64,000 bases of DNA from Aequorivita xiaoshiensis. Lineage in GTDB: Bacteria; Bacteroidota; Bacteroidia; Flavobacteriales; Flavobacteriaceae. The notes under the pieces are model-generated. The model saw only the letters and a list, made by a program, of their open reading frames with translations. It had not been told where the DNA came from and did not search any database. Each line of letters starts with the position of its first letter. Position 1 is the first letter of the stretch. The position numbers were made by a program, and so were the translations under genes. The DNA lies in NCBI RefSeq assembly GCF_022008395.1, contig NZ_JAIRBB010000002.1, positions 372,001-436,000 of the forward strand, given 5' to 3'. Shown piece by piece: positions 1 through 9,614 of the stretch.

Positions 1-1121
1 GTATTCACTGAAAGGACTTGATAGTCATTATAAGTAATAAGTTGATATAGTGTTTCGCGTTCATTTGGGTCGTCATCCAAGACAGTAGCATCGTTATAAT
101 CTAATGTTAAAACCTCACAATCCACAAAATATGGTGGCTTTTCAAGGCCAACATCTTCGTAGTTAAAATAAATCCTTTTAGATGTCATTGATGAGGCTTC
201 AAAGAAACCTATTACTTTAGTGTTTGGATTATTTTCAGAAGTTATATTACCTGCCACATAACCAGGTTGACTCTGTGAAAGCAAACTCTCAATGCTACCT
301 AGCTCTTTAATTACTTTATAAAACGTAAAAGCATCAACGCTTTGTACGTACTGCTTTACCAAAATACTATACCGAGTTTGCATTTTAGCATCATTTTTAG
401 AAAGGTATTTCACTGGAAATCTATTAACGCTATTATCGTTAAGTTCGGTAGTGGAAGTTTGTATGATTCCTGTTGAATACTCGGTAGTATAACATATTTC
501 TTCAGGTTCTCTAGGCGTAAGGATAACTTCATAAGTACCAAGAGTAAAATCGTAATTCACAATTTCGGCATAATACGGGGATGGATTTGGTGCAACAATT
601 TTATAGGTTTCCTCGTATTCATATCTAAAGTACTTTGCGCTTCCTGTAGGATCTTCTGTGTTCACTAGAACATGAGCTCCATCTTTATGTTCTGCTGTAT
701 TAACTACGCGTTCTGTATACACTTCAGTCATTTCAACTGATGGTGGAAGAACAACTTCAGAAGAAGAATATCGTTTCCCGTCTTGGGTGATTATACTTAA
801 TGTATATGTAACATTAGGTTCCGCTCTAAATGGTATTTCCGAAATATAATGTTTTTTAATATCGTCCCATATAAAATCAAAGGTGCTCCCAGTGCTTGTA
901 TTCACTACAACAGTTGCATTGTTTTCATATAATATTTCAGGATTTTCTAAAGTTGTTGTTTTGCTCAGTTTTACGGTTTGAAGTTTAAATTCATCAGTAA
1001 TTGTACTTTCCACAACTAAAACACTTTCAAAATCTACTGTTTCAATTTCATACGGCTCAGTACAAGCCCATAGACTTAAAAATATGGCGAAAAGAATGGT
1101 ATATAATTGGTACGCTTTCAT
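1..1121 (-). CDS. DUF4249 family outer-membrane lipoprotein (partial, C-terminus outside window)
   Basis: The reading frame opens with ATG at 1121 and stays open to the window edge, giving about 373 residues without a stop. The N-terminus is a lipoprotein signal with a lipobox around residues 17-20 (LWAC), so the mature protein should be lipid-anchored at Cys20. The following sequence has the Ig-like beta pattern of DUF4249 proteins (EPYEIE, VVES.IT, then Y..RV). DUF4249 lipoproteins are normally encoded next to a TonB-dependent receptor, and here the gene starts 5 bases after the stop of one, so the two are probably co-transcribed and act together at the outer membrane. The substrate is unknown. 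The family call is from pattern recognition, not a search. Confidence 0.8.
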   Translation of the reverse strand, partial: MKAYQLYTILFAIFLSLWACTEPYEIETVDFESVLVVESTITDEFKLQTVKLSKTTTLENPEILYENNATVVVNTSTGSTFDFIWDDIKKHYISEIPFRAEPNVTYTLSIITQDGKRYSSSEVVLPPSVEMTEVYTERVVNTAEHKDGAHVLVNTEDPTGSAKYFRYEYEETYKIVAPNPSPYYAEIVNYDFTLGTYEVILTPREPEEICYTTEYSTGIIQTSTTELNDNSVNRFPVKYLSKNDAKMQTRYSILVKQYVQSVDAFTFYKVIKELGSIESLLSQSQPGYVAGNITSENNPNTKVIGFFEASSMTSKRIYFNYEDVGLEKPPYFVDCEVLTLDYNDATVLDDDPNERETLYQLITYNDYQVLSVN

Positions 1122-1126
1122 AATTC

Positions 1127-3889
1127 CTAAAACTTAAAATTATACGTTATTGTAGGAACTGGTATCGAAAAAATAGAAGTTTTATACGCTTTAATTTCTC
1201 CCGCTTCATTTACAAAAAATACTGAATACGGATTATTTCTACCCAATACATTATAAACTGATATATTAATAAAGCTATGTGCTAGTTTATCTAGTTTATG
1301 ATTCCCTTCTATGTTTACTCCTAAATCTAATCTGTAATAATCTGGAATCCGAAATTGATTTCGGTCGCTGTATAAAACTTGTTCTTCTCCTGCAAAAACA
1401 TAACGCCCTATCGGATATGTAATAGGTCGGCCAGTTTGGTATGTAAAGTTTGCAGAAAAACTAAAACGCTTAGTTAGTTTATAATTGGCAACAAGTGAAA
1501 AGTCGTGAGGTTTGTCATAATTAGCTGAAAAAAACTCGCCATTATTTACACGCTCTTGTTCAAGTTGGCTATCTAATTTCACTTTTGAACGAGAGTAACT
1601 ATAACCAACATATCCATTAAACCTTCCACTATTCTTTTTTATTAAAAATTCAATTCCATACGCTTTCCCTTCACCTTGCAGTAACTCGGTTTCCAACTCA
1701 TCATTCATTATTAATTGTGCGCCAATTTTATAATCTAATATATCGTCCATTGTTTTGTAATATCCCTCTAAACTAAACTCAATGTCTTTTTCTGATAGGT
1801 TTTTGAAGAAACCTAAGCTGTATTGATTTGCACGTTGAGGCTCGATATTTAAATCTGAAAGCTTCCAAATATCTGTAGGCGATTGTGTGGTATTAGTAGA
1901 TAGTAAGTGTAGATATTGAATGGTTCTATTAAACCCAGCTTTCACCGAAAAATCGGTTCCTAGTAAATATCTTGCTGAAAATCTATATTCTAAGCCTCCG
2001 TAGGTTTTGATAGATTCATTATTGCCGAATTCTTTAACCTCTTCTATTGAGCTATCACTTTTAGGAACCCCAGAAGTATAAATATTTTGAGTTGCAGGGC
2101 CTAAGGCTGAATAAAATGAATAGCGTAACCCTAAATCTAGAAGAAACTTTTTATTCACTTCAAACAAATCGGCTAGATAAATTGCAGACTCTAACCCTTT
2201 CTCTCTGTCTATACTTTTAGCCAGTACATCGGAGTTTTCACCAATAGGATTAATATTACCAGGATCTATAACATACAATTTACTGCTTAAACCGTAACTC
2301 AATCTATGTTTATTATTAAGCTTATAATTGAAGTTTAATTTCGCTTCATACTCGTTTAACTGATAATCAAATTCAAAATTTTGATTGGCGTCAGCCTCAT
2401 AATTTACTTCGTATTGATACTGACTATTTACTAAAATAAGTTCAGCTTTACTCTTATCACTAATGGCGTGATTGTATTTCAATGAAATCAATCTGTTAGA
2501 ATAATCAAAAATTGAATCGGAAGTTATGCTGAATCGATCTTTACTGAAATAAACTGTCCCTTGAATTGAATTATCATTATCTATATTGTGTTTGTATTTT
2601 ACAATTCCATCGTAAAAAGAAGCTTCGCTATTTTTTAATTTATCTTCATCTAGACTTCGTAAAATCCAATCGGAATACGTAGCCCGAAACCCGGCTATTA
2701 ATGAAGCTTTTTCTTTTACCACAGGTATTTCAAGCGCTAGGTTGGCGGTTATAGGCCCAATAGACCCTTCACCCACAAACTTTTCCATATTACCCGATTT
2801 GGTTTCTATATCAAAAACCGAAGAAAGTCGCCCCCCGTATTCAGCTGGAATACTAGCCTTGTAAATCTCCATGCTTCCCGTTGTAAAAGGGTTTACTGCC
2901 GAAAAGAATCCTAAAAAGTGAGAAGGATTATATAAAACGGCATCATCTAGTAAAATTAGATTTTGATCTGAACGCCCACCACGCACATTAAACCCACTAG
3001 ACCCTTCCCCAGCGGTTTTTATTCCTGGCATGGTGGTAGCAACTTTTAAAACATCACGCTCTCCTAATACCAAGGGAATTGTTTTAATCGACTCAATGTT
3101 TATATTAGTAACTCCTACAACAGCATCGCGAACGTTGGCATCTTTATTAGACTTTACCACCACTTCTTCTAATGATTCAGAGTTTTCGAGCAATTCAATA
3201 TCAAGCGATCCATCTCCATACATAATTACATCTTGACGTATTTTTTCGAACCCTAATAAGTTTGTTTCTAGCTTATTTAAACCATAAGGAAGCCGAATAC
3301 TATATTTTCCTTCAGAATCAGTAATAGCATATTTACTTCTATCTACTGTAGAAATTGAAAGATTTGCAAGAGGTTCCCCTGTATTAAAATTTTTAAATAC
3401 TCCTGTGAGTACATATGTGTTATTAGAAGTATTTGGACGTTGTTTCCCTATAGTTACTATTTTCTTTTTGTAAACCGTATGGCTATTGGTATATTCTTCT
3501 TGAAAAATTGGAGCGTTGCTCTTGCTTTCTATCGAATTTTCTTTCTGTGTCACTTCATTGAAAAAATCCGTAGGCAATTCAGTATAGACATAGGTGTTTT
3601 TAAGAAGAATAACTTTGTTATCCTTAAGTACGTAATTGATGTTTGTGTTACTAAAAAGTCCTTCTAAAACCGCTCTTAAAGGTTCATTTTTAAAAGATGT
3701 TGTGACATAATATCCTTTCAACCAAGTTTCTTCAAAATAGAATTCTTTATTAGAAATTGATTCCACTTTAAGAATGGCTTCTTTTAATGGTGAATTGTTA
3801 AACGCTGCTGTAATATTCTGTTCAGTTTGTCCGAATAAACCTACAGTGGAAAGTAATAGGATAAGAATTGCAAGGAAATTATTTTGCAT
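1127..3889 (-). CDS. TonB-dependent receptor with N-terminal STN domain
   Basis: Outer-membrane receptor that imports a ligand with energy from TonB. Order seen: signal peptide (about 1-22), STN (secretin/TonB short N-terminal) domain (about 25-90), a CarboxypepD-like beta domain (about 160-240, GEPLANLSIST and D.EGKY), a plug (about 255-370, with EEVVV and GFNVRGGRSDQNLILLDD) and a large beta-barrel ending in an aromatic residue (NFKF). The open frame runs back to a TTG at 3904, but the ATG at 3889 gives a better signal peptide and is chosen. It lies between a small secreted protein and a DUF4249 lipoprotein with very short gaps, so it is the central gene of a three-gene operon. STN domains often contact anti-sigma factors, but no FecI/FecR pair is in the window. 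Ligand not predictable. Confidence 0.9.
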   Translation of the reverse strand: MQNNFLAILILLLSTVGLFGQTEQNITAAFNNSPLKEAILKVESISNKEFYFEETWLKGYYVTTSFKNEPLRAVLEGLFSNTNINYVLKDNKVILLKNTYVYTELPTDFFNEVTQKENSIESKSNAPIFQEEYTNSHTVYKKKIVTIGKQRPNTSNNTYVLTGVFKNFNTGEPLANLSISTVDRSKYAITDSEGKYSIRLPYGLNKLETNLLGFEKIRQDVIMYGDGSLDIELLENSESLEEVVVKSNKDANVRDAVVGVTNINIESIKTIPLVLGERDVLKVATTMPGIKTAGEGSSGFNVRGGRSDQNLILLDDAVLYNPSHFLGFFSAVNPFTTGSMEIYKASIPAEYGGRLSSVFDIETKSGNMEKFVGEGSIGPITANLALEIPVVKEKASLIAGFRATYSDWILRSLDEDKLKNSEASFYDGIVKYKHNIDNDNSIQGTVYFSKDRFSITSDSIFDYSNRLISLKYNHAISDKSKAELILVNSQYQYEVNYEADANQNFEFDYQLNEYEAKLNFNYKLNNKHRLSYGLSSKLYVIDPGNINPIGENSDVLAKSIDREKGLESAIYLADLFEVNKKFLLDLGLRYSFYSALGPATQNIYTSGVPKSDSSIEEVKEFGNNESIKTYGGLEYRFSARYLLGTDFSVKAGFNRTIQYLHLLSTNTTQSPTDIWKLSDLNIEPQRANQYSLGFFKNLSEKDIEFSLEGYYKTMDDILDYKIGAQLIMNDELETELLQGEGKAYGIEFLIKKNSGRFNGYVGYSYSRSKVKLDSQLEQERVNNGEFFSANYDKPHDFSLVANYKLTKRFSFSANFTYQTGRPITYPIGRYVFAGEEQVLYSDRNQFRIPDYYRLDLGVNIEGNHKLDKLAHSFINISVYNVLGRNNPYSVFFVNEAGEIKAYKTSIFSIPVPTITYNFKF

Positions 3890-3907
3890 AAAGCGCGGCT
3901 TCAATAT

Positions 3908-4633
3908 TTAAAATTTTGAAGGTTTTGAAAGTCCTTCTAAATGTTTCAAAAGTTTAATCAGAAAATTATCGGGGTCAGACTTATATAATTTTTTATAACT
4001 TTTATAATATTTTCGGATATCATCCTCTCTTTCAGGCAAAGCTCTTCGTAAGTCTTTAATTGAATTTATTACCGCGTAGTGTCCATCTACCTGCAACAAG
4101 TAATAATTGTTTATAGAAAACCGATACTGAACACCACTATTTAATGCCTTATCTTTTTTTCTTTTATTGTGTTTAATGTAAAGCTTGAACTGATTTCCGA
4201 GATATGCCTCTTCAAAAAAACCATTTCCAGGTAAGGGTAAGTTTATATCTACTAATTTCACAAAATCCCGATTGTAAATAGAAAAGGAAGTAACAAAATC
4301 TGGGATAAGTTTTACATTGAAAACACTTAGTTTACCCTCAGAATGAGTAATTAGGTTATCCTCTAACAAATCATATTTCAACAATACATTGCTGTAAAAC
4401 TCGCCATTATAGTATACCGCCCCTCTTACATAATCATAACCTTTAAAATATCTATAAGTTCCATTGGTATTTAAAAAGAGGTCGGTAAATTCTGTCCCGT
4501 TAAATAATCCGGTGTTTTCTACACCAATAATATTATCATAAGTTTCATAAACTTTACTTTCTGCAACCGTTTGAGCAAGTATAAAAGGAGTTGTAAATAA
4601 GAGAATGGAAGTAATTGTAATTGAGATTTTCAA
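3908..4633 (-). CDS. secreted protein of unknown function, first gene of receptor operon
   Basis: A 241-residue protein with a clear signal peptide (about 1-20, ending FILAQT). I do not recognise the family. The mature part is rich in Tyr, Asn and beta-type sequence (YNGEFYSNVLLKYDLLE; YRFSINNYYLLQVDGHYAVI) followed by a Lys/Tyr-rich helical tail (residues about 200-241). It could be a periplasmic or surface accessory of the receptor encoded 18 bases downstream. No in-frame ATG exists near the N-terminus. The only start that keeps the signal peptide is TTG at 4633. Confidence 0.7.
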   Translation of the reverse strand: MKISITITSILLFTTPFILAQTVAESKVYETYDNIIGVENTGLFNGTEFTDLFLNTNGTYRYFKGYDYVRGAVYYNGEFYSNVLLKYDLLEDNLITHSEGKLSVFNVKLIPDFVTSFSIYNRDFVKLVDINLPLPGNGFFEEAYLGNQFKLYIKHNKRKKDKALNSGVQYRFSINNYYLLQVDGHYAVINSIKDLRRALPEREDDIRKYYKSYKKLYKSDPDNFLIKLLKHLEGLSKPSKF

Positions 4634-4874
4634 AATCGGATATATGACTTATAAATTCACTTTAAAATTAACAAAAAAACTATACTCTCGCTCAAATTTT
4701 AAGATAATCGTAAAACCCAATAAAGACTAACGAGAATATCCCTATAAACTCTTGGCCACTAATAAAATATCAGCTACGATAAATATAATTAATCTGGAAT
4801 TATTGTAACCTAAAAGTTTTAATGGCATCAAACTAATACTAACAATTAAAGATTAAACCTAAAAATCATACGTT

Positions 4875-5417
4875 ATGAAAACACCACCGATTATTAAGAC
4901 ACTTGCTATAATCGTATTTACCTTTACTACTTCTATATGCATTTGTGCCCAAGAAACTCCACAATTAAGTGATGCCGAAATTGCAAATGTTGCGGTTGTA
5001 GCTAACCAAATCGACATCGATTATGCAAAACTCGCTATTGCCAAATCTAATGATGCAGCCGTGCGTGAATTTGCAAATACCATGATTAACGACCACCAAG
5101 CAATTATAGATCTTGCTGTAGAACTTGTTACTAAACTTGGCATTAATCCTAAAGACAATCCTGTGAGTAAGTCCCTGTTAAACCAAGCCGATGAGACCAC
5201 TAAAAAATTAAAGTCGATTAATGGAAAAGCTTTTGACCAAGCATACATAAATAATGAAGTTGCATATCACAAAACAGTAATTGATGCTTTAAATACAATA
5301 TTGATTCCTCAATCTCAAAATACAGATCTAGAGGCATTACTTAAAACTGCTGTTCCTATTTTGGAAACACATTATCATCATGCAAAAATGGCCCAAAGTA
5401 AAATTCTTAAAAAATGA
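4875..5417 (+). CDS. DUF4142 domain-containing secreted protein
   Basis: A 180-residue protein with a signal peptide (about 1-25, ending ICAQ) and one DUF4142 helical domain (about 33-178). The family pattern is visible: LSDAEIA..A, IDIDYAKLA, VREFA..MI.DH.AI, and the terminal ETHYHHAKMA. DUF4142 is a ferritin-like four-helix domain of unknown function found in periplasmic proteins, often near oxidative-stress or copper-related genes. Its stop overlaps the start of the cupredoxin gene by 4 bases (ATGA), so the two are translationally coupled. Confidence 0.88.
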   Translation: MKTPPIIKTLAIIVFTFTTSICICAQETPQLSDAEIANVAVVANQIDIDYAKLAIAKSNDAAVREFANTMINDHQAIIDLAVELVTKLGINPKDNPVSKSLLNQADETTKKLKSINGKAFDQAYINNEVAYHKTVIDALNTILIPQSQNTDLEALLKTAVPILETHYHHAKMAQSKILKK

Positions 5418-5773
5418 AAGCTTTTAAAATCTTTTTCATAAGAAAAACTGTATTAGTTATAGGAATAACGATGATTTTTCTGTTGTTTTCTAGCTTAAAT
5501 ACTACTGAATCAATTTTAAACACACCTACGAAGCATGTAGTTAATATTTATCAGATGAAATTTGTCCCGGAAATAATACAAGTTAGAAAAGGTGACATAA
5601 TAGAATGGGTTAACAAAGACATCGTTCCTCACGACGTAACAGAAATCAATAAGAAATGGACTTCTAAAACATTGAATAAAGAAGATTCTTTTTCAAAAAA
5701 GATTACCACAAATTTTGATTATTTCTGCAGTATACATATTGTAATGAAAGGTTCGGTACATATTAAGGAATAG
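5414..5773 (+). CDS. exported cupredoxin (type 1 copper protein)
   Basis: A 119-residue protein with an N-terminal hydrophobic export or anchor segment (about 12-30) and one cupredoxin domain (about 42-119). The type 1 copper ligands are all visible: His in VPHDV, then Cys, His and Met in the C-terminal YFCSIHIVMKG loop, the plastocyanin/amicyanin arrangement. It probably carries electrons or binds copper in the periplasm. It overlaps the DUF4142 gene by 4 bases and is likely co-translated with it. A possible terminator follows at 5794-5842. Confidence 0.87.
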   Translation: MKAFKIFFIRKTVLVIGITMIFLLFSSLNTTESILNTPTKHVVNIYQMKFVPEIIQVRKGDIIEWVNKDIVPHDVTEINKKWTSKTLNKEDSFSKKITTNFDYFCSIHIVMKGSVHIKE

Positions 5774-5793
5774 CACTCCTTAGTCAACAGAAG

Positions 5794-5842
5794 CTCATTG
5801 TTGTAATTGTTTCCTTATTCCGCAATGAGTTTCTTTAATTTT
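5794..5842 (+). terminator. possible intrinsic terminator after the cupredoxin gene
   Basis: CTCATTG at 5794-5800 pairs with CAATGAG at 5823-5829 around a 22-base loop. A T-rich tail (TTTCTTTAATTTT) follows. The long loop makes this only moderately convincing. Confidence 0.4.
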
Positions 5843-5911
5843 AAAAATGGTTGAAATCTAAAGGAGTTTTAATTTCTCCAAATCCGATGTACCTTTACTG
5901 CAAACTTTATT

Positions 5912-6391
5912 ATGAAAGCAGCCAGCCTAAAGGAAATTAAAACTGAACTTAATAATCGTTCTACTCAAGAACTACTAGAACTTTGCCTTAGGCTTTCTAA
6001 GTTTAAAAAAGAAAATAAAGAGCTAATCACCTATTTATTATTTGAATCTGCTAATGAAGAAGCCTTTATAAGAAGTATAAAAACCAAAATAGATGAAGAT
6101 TTTGAAAATATAAATACTAAAACCTACTATTTTATTAAAAAAAGCATTCGGAAAATACTAAGAGAGATTAAAAAGTTTATTCGCTATTCTCAGAACAAAG
6201 AAACTGAGGTTGAATTATTGCTATATTTTTGTCATAAACTAAAAGATTTTAAACCTTCTATTAAACGAAATACAACGCTCACCAATCTTTATAATAGACA
6301 AATTGAATATATACAGAAAAAAGTTTCTACTCTTCACGAAGACTTGCAATATGATTATGAAATGGAAATGGAAGAGCTACTAAACAAATAA
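5912..6391 (+). CDS. hypothetical helical protein
   Basis: A 159-residue, highly charged (Lys/Glu-rich) protein with no signal peptide and no membrane segment. Almost the whole length looks alpha-helical (ELLELCLRLSKFKKENKEL; IRKILREIKKFIRYSQ; a C-terminal EMEMEELL). It is probably cytoplasmic. I do not recognise a characterised family. It stands alone between the cupredoxin and ArsC-like genes, on the same strand. The ATG at 5912 is the first start and the frame is intact, with codon use like its neighbours. Confidence 0.65.
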   Translation: MKAASLKEIKTELNNRSTQELLELCLRLSKFKKENKELITYLLFESANEEAFIRSIKTKIDEDFENINTKTYYFIKKSIRKILREIKKFIRYSQNKETEVELLLYFCHKLKDFKPSIKRNTTLTNLYNRQIEYIQKKVSTLHEDLQYDYEMEMEELLNK

Positions 6392-6462
6392 CTTTAATTC
6401 ACCTTGCGTTTTTATTTCTATTATTTTTACAAAACATTAAAATATTAAATCTAAAAGAAAAA

Positions 6463-6804
6463 ATGACTACTCTATATCACAACCCACGATGCAGTAAATC
6501 GAGACAAGCACTGCAACTTCTTGAAGAAAATGGGGAAACCATTAATGTTGTAAAATATCTTGAAGACATTCCTTCAAAACAGGAGTTAAAACAAATTATA
6601 GAATTGCTGAGTATTAAACCAATTGAACTTGTGCGCACTCAAGAAAAGGAATGGAAAGAAAATTTTAAAGACAAAGACCTTTCAGACGAGCAGATTATTG
6701 ATGCTATGATTAAAAACCCTAAACTAATTGAAAGACCTATAGCTATAAAGGGTACAAAAGCAGTAATCGGCAGACCACCAGAAAATATCCTAGAGTTACT
6801 TTAA
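6463..6804 (+). CDS. arsC: ArsC-family reductase (arsenate reductase, glutaredoxin-dependent type)
   Basis: A 113-residue thioredoxin-fold protein of the ArsC/Spx/YffB superfamily. The N-terminal NPRCSKSRQAL carries the single catalytic Cys of the glutaredoxin-coupled arsenate reductases, and the C-terminal LIERPIAIKGTKAVIGRPPE carries the conserved arginine region. Length fits the family. No arsenite efflux pump or ArsR regulator is next to it, so a role in arsenate resistance is not shown by context; it could be a general thiol reductase (YffB-like). A standalone gene. Confidence 0.85.
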   Translation: MTTLYHNPRCSKSRQALQLLEENGETINVVKYLEDIPSKQELKQIIELLSIKPIELVRTQEKEWKENFKDKDLSDEQIIDAMIKNPKLIERPIAIKGTKAVIGRPPENILELL

Positions 6805-6921
6805 TCTAGGACCTCTATAGTTTAACATTAACGGGCTTTTCAGCGGGTATTATTAACAGAAAATTAGCAGAATTCAATTCTAACAATACTATTTTCGTGA
6901 GTTAATTTTTTAATCCTACTC

Positions 6922-9420
6922 ATGAAATACTTATTGCCTTTTATTCTATTACTTTTCAGCTATAATGTTGTAGCTCAAACCTCTGAAAAAAAACAAGTTA
7001 CAATTAAAGGAACTATTCTTGAAGAAGGTACAAATTACCCACTAGAATATTCTACCGTTTCATTCATAAACAGAGATGGTAAAACCGTTACAGGTGGCAT
7101 AACCGATTTAGATGGAAACTATAAAATTGACGTGCCTGTTGGAGTTTATACAGTGAGGTTTGAATTTATTTCTTATAAAACTAAAGAATTAAAAAATCAA
7201 AATTTTATTAAAAACACTACCCTGCCAACGATTAAACTTGATTTAGACGCGGCAAGTTTAGACGAAGTGGTTGTACGTGCTGAAACTACAGAGGTACAGA
7301 TAAGACTAGACAAAAAAATATACAATATAGGAAAAGACCTTACGGCTGGAGGTGCTTCGGTGAGTGATGCATTAAATAATGTGCCTTCTGTAACAGTAGA
7401 TGTTGATGGGGCAATTGCATTAAGAGGTAACGAAAATGTTCGTATTCTTATTAATGGGAAGCCTTCTGCTATTGCTGGTTTTGGTTCTACTGATGCTTTA
7501 CGCCAACTACCTGCTGAAGCTATTGAAAGAGTTGAAGTTATTACTTCTCCTTCGGCTCGTTATGACGCAGAAGGAACTGCAGGTATTCTAAACATCATTC
7601 TTAAAAAAGAAAAAACCCTTGGTGTAAATGGTTCTATAAGTACAACCATAGGGGTACCTACAAATAGTAATGCCTCTGGAAACATAAATATTAGAACTAA
7701 CAAATTCAATATTTTTAATACTACAGGCGTTTATTACAGAAAAGCTCCAGGAAAAGCACATTTCGATAATAATTATTTTTCACGAAATTTTATAGATAGT
7801 GATGGAAATCCCGTAACTGTTGAGCCAACTTTCGATCAAGTTATTGAACGTAGAGATTACGACAGAATGGGTAAAGGCTTTAACACCAACCTAGGTATAG
7901 AATACTTTATTAACGACAAATCTTCAATCACCGCAAGTGGATTCTACAGAAAGGGAACTGGAGATGATGTTACAACCAACAACACTTTTAACAGAAACAA
8001 TAACGAAACTGAAGAGAGCATAAGAAGAATTGAATACGAAGGAGAAGACGATTCTAACTATCAATTCTCTTTGAATTATGTAAATAACTTTAATGACAAC
8101 GGACATAAACTAACTGCCGATTTTCAGTATGATTACGGAAAGGACGATGAAAATTCATTAATTACCGAAAATCGTTTATTCCCAGAATTCATTACACTTC
8201 CTTCTGAGAATATTCTTCAAAAAAGGACAGATAGAGAATATTTAGCACAAGCTGATTACGTATTACCTATAGGTGAAAATGCACAATTTGAAGCCGGTTA
8301 CCGTGGAAGTTTTGAAGAAACAATCACAGATTACACCTTATTACAAGAAGACGGTATTTCTGGTGTTTATCAAAGGAATGATAGCCTTTCTAATATTTTC
8401 AACTACGAAGAAAATGTACACGCTTTCTACACCCAGTACGGAAATAAGTTTGGTAAGTTCTCTTTCCTATTAGGTTTACGTCTTGAAAACACGCAACTAA
8501 AAGGTAGCGTAGATGCTGAAAATGTTGATACAAACTCACCTATTAACCTAAACTTCGACAAGGACTACACAGGGCTATTCCCTACAGTAAACTTGACTTA
8601 CGAGTTAGGTGACCGCGAAAACATTACACTTGGTTATAACAGACGTATTAACCGCCCAAGACACTGGTTTATCAACCCTTTCCCTTCTCGTTCAAGTGAA
8701 GCAAACGTATTTCAAGGAAATCCTAACCTAGACCCTGCCTACTCTAGTGCATTCGATTTAGGATATTTAAAGAGTTGGAAAAAGCTAACATTATCGAGTT
8801 CTATTTACTACCAACACGAAACAGATTCTTTTGAAAGAGTTCAAGAAGAAACTGGAGAAACTACAAGTAATGGAATTCCAATTATCCGTACCCTTCCTAT
8901 TAACCTTTCTACAAACAAAAGATATGGTTTTGAAGCAGGTTTATTATACAACCCTAATAAGTGGCTAACACTTAACGGAAGTTTTAATTACTTTATGTTT
9001 AAGTCTGAAGGATTTTTCAACGGTGTAGATTACGGAACAGAAGATGTTAGTTACTTTGGAAGATTTAGCAGTAAGGTAAAATTACCTGCAAAAATTGAAT
9101 GGCAAACAAATGCTTTCTACCGTGGTCCTAGAAATAACTCTCAAACAGAGAGCGACGGGATCCTATCTGTAGATATGGCAATTAGCAAAGACATCATAAA
9201 TGACAATGGAACTTTATCTTTAAATGTTAGTGATTTACTTAATACACGTAAAAGAAACAGTTTAACTACTACAAGCTCATTTACTAGTGAAAGTGAATTT
9301 CAGTGGAGAGCTAGACAAGTTAATTTAACCTTCACCTATCGCTTCAACCAGAAGAAACAACGTCAACGTCCTAACGGGGGCAGTGGTGGTGGATATGACG
9401 AAGGTGGGTTTGAAGGATAA
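6922..9420 (+). CDS. outer-membrane TonB-dependent receptor-like beta-barrel protein
   Basis: An 832-residue protein with a signal peptide (about 1-18, ending VVAQ), a CarboxypepD-like beta-sandwich (about 26-112, GTILEEGTNYPLEYSTVSF then GITDLDGNYKID), a plug-like segment (about 115-235, DEVVVRAE, SVSDALNNVPSVTVD, GNENVRILINGKPSAI) and an outer-membrane barrel typical of the family-3 barrels of Bacteroidota. The C-terminus has an unusual Gly-rich tail (GGSGGGYDEGGFEG) instead of ending in an aromatic residue. No SusD or lipoprotein partner is adjacent, so the substrate is unknown. A strong terminator follows. Confidence 0.88.
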   Translation: MKYLLPFILLLFSYNVVAQTSEKKQVTIKGTILEEGTNYPLEYSTVSFINRDGKTVTGGITDLDGNYKIDVPVGVYTVRFEFISYKTKELKNQNFIKNTTLPTIKLDLDAASLDEVVVRAETTEVQIRLDKKIYNIGKDLTAGGASVSDALNNVPSVTVDVDGAIALRGNENVRILINGKPSAIAGFGSTDALRQLPAEAIERVEVITSPSARYDAEGTAGILNIILKKEKTLGVNGSISTTIGVPTNSNASGNINIRTNKFNIFNTTGVYYRKAPGKAHFDNNYFSRNFIDSDGNPVTVEPTFDQVIERRDYDRMGKGFNTNLGIEYFINDKSSITASGFYRKGTGDDVTTNNTFNRNNNETEESIRRIEYEGEDDSNYQFSLNYVNNFNDNGHKLTADFQYDYGKDDENSLITENRLFPEFITLPSENILQKRTDREYLAQADYVLPIGENAQFEAGYRGSFEETITDYTLLQEDGISGVYQRNDSLSNIFNYEENVHAFYTQYGNKFGKFSFLLGLRLENTQLKGSVDAENVDTNSPINLNFDKDYTGLFPTVNLTYELGDRENITLGYNRRINRPRHWFINPFPSRSSEANVFQGNPNLDPAYSSAFDLGYLKSWKKLTLSSSIYYQHETDSFERVQEETGETTSNGIPIIRTLPINLSTNKRYGFEAGLLYNPNKWLTLNGSFNYFMFKSEGFFNGVDYGTEDVSYFGRFSSKVKLPAKIEWQTNAFYRGPRNNSQTESDGILSVDMAISKDIINDNGTLSLNVSDLLNTRKRNSLTTTSSFTSESEFQWRARQVNLTFTYRFNQKKQRQRPNGGSGGGYDEGGFEG

Positions 9421-9447
9421 CATCCTAGGTCGAAGGCTAATACATTT

Positions 9448-9478
9448 AAAAAGGGAACCAAATTGGTTCCCTTTTTAA
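9448..9478 (+). terminator. intrinsic terminator after the barrel gene
   Basis: AAAAAGGGAACCAA pairs with TTGGTTCCCTTTTT, giving a near-perfect stem with a minimal loop followed by T residues. It lies about 30 bases after the stop codon at 9420. Confidence 0.88.
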
Positions 9479-9562
9479 ATGGAGTAAATTCTAATTAGAT
9501 TATAATACATGTATTCTACTATCCAATTAATGCTTATCTAATTCACCCTTAATAGGTGGAAA

Positions 9563-9594
9563 TAAAAAAGGGAGCTTTCTTAAAGCTCCCTTTT
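9563..9594 (-). terminator. intrinsic terminator of the 57-residue membrane protein gene
   Basis: AAAAGGGAGCTTT and AAAGCTCCCTTTT form a 13-bp stem with a 4-base loop. On the minus strand it ends in a T run and lies about 20 bases past the stop at 9615. Because it is symmetrical it could also stop transcription from the left. Confidence 0.8.
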
Positions 9595-9614
9595 AATTAT
9601 ATTCTATAGAAAAA

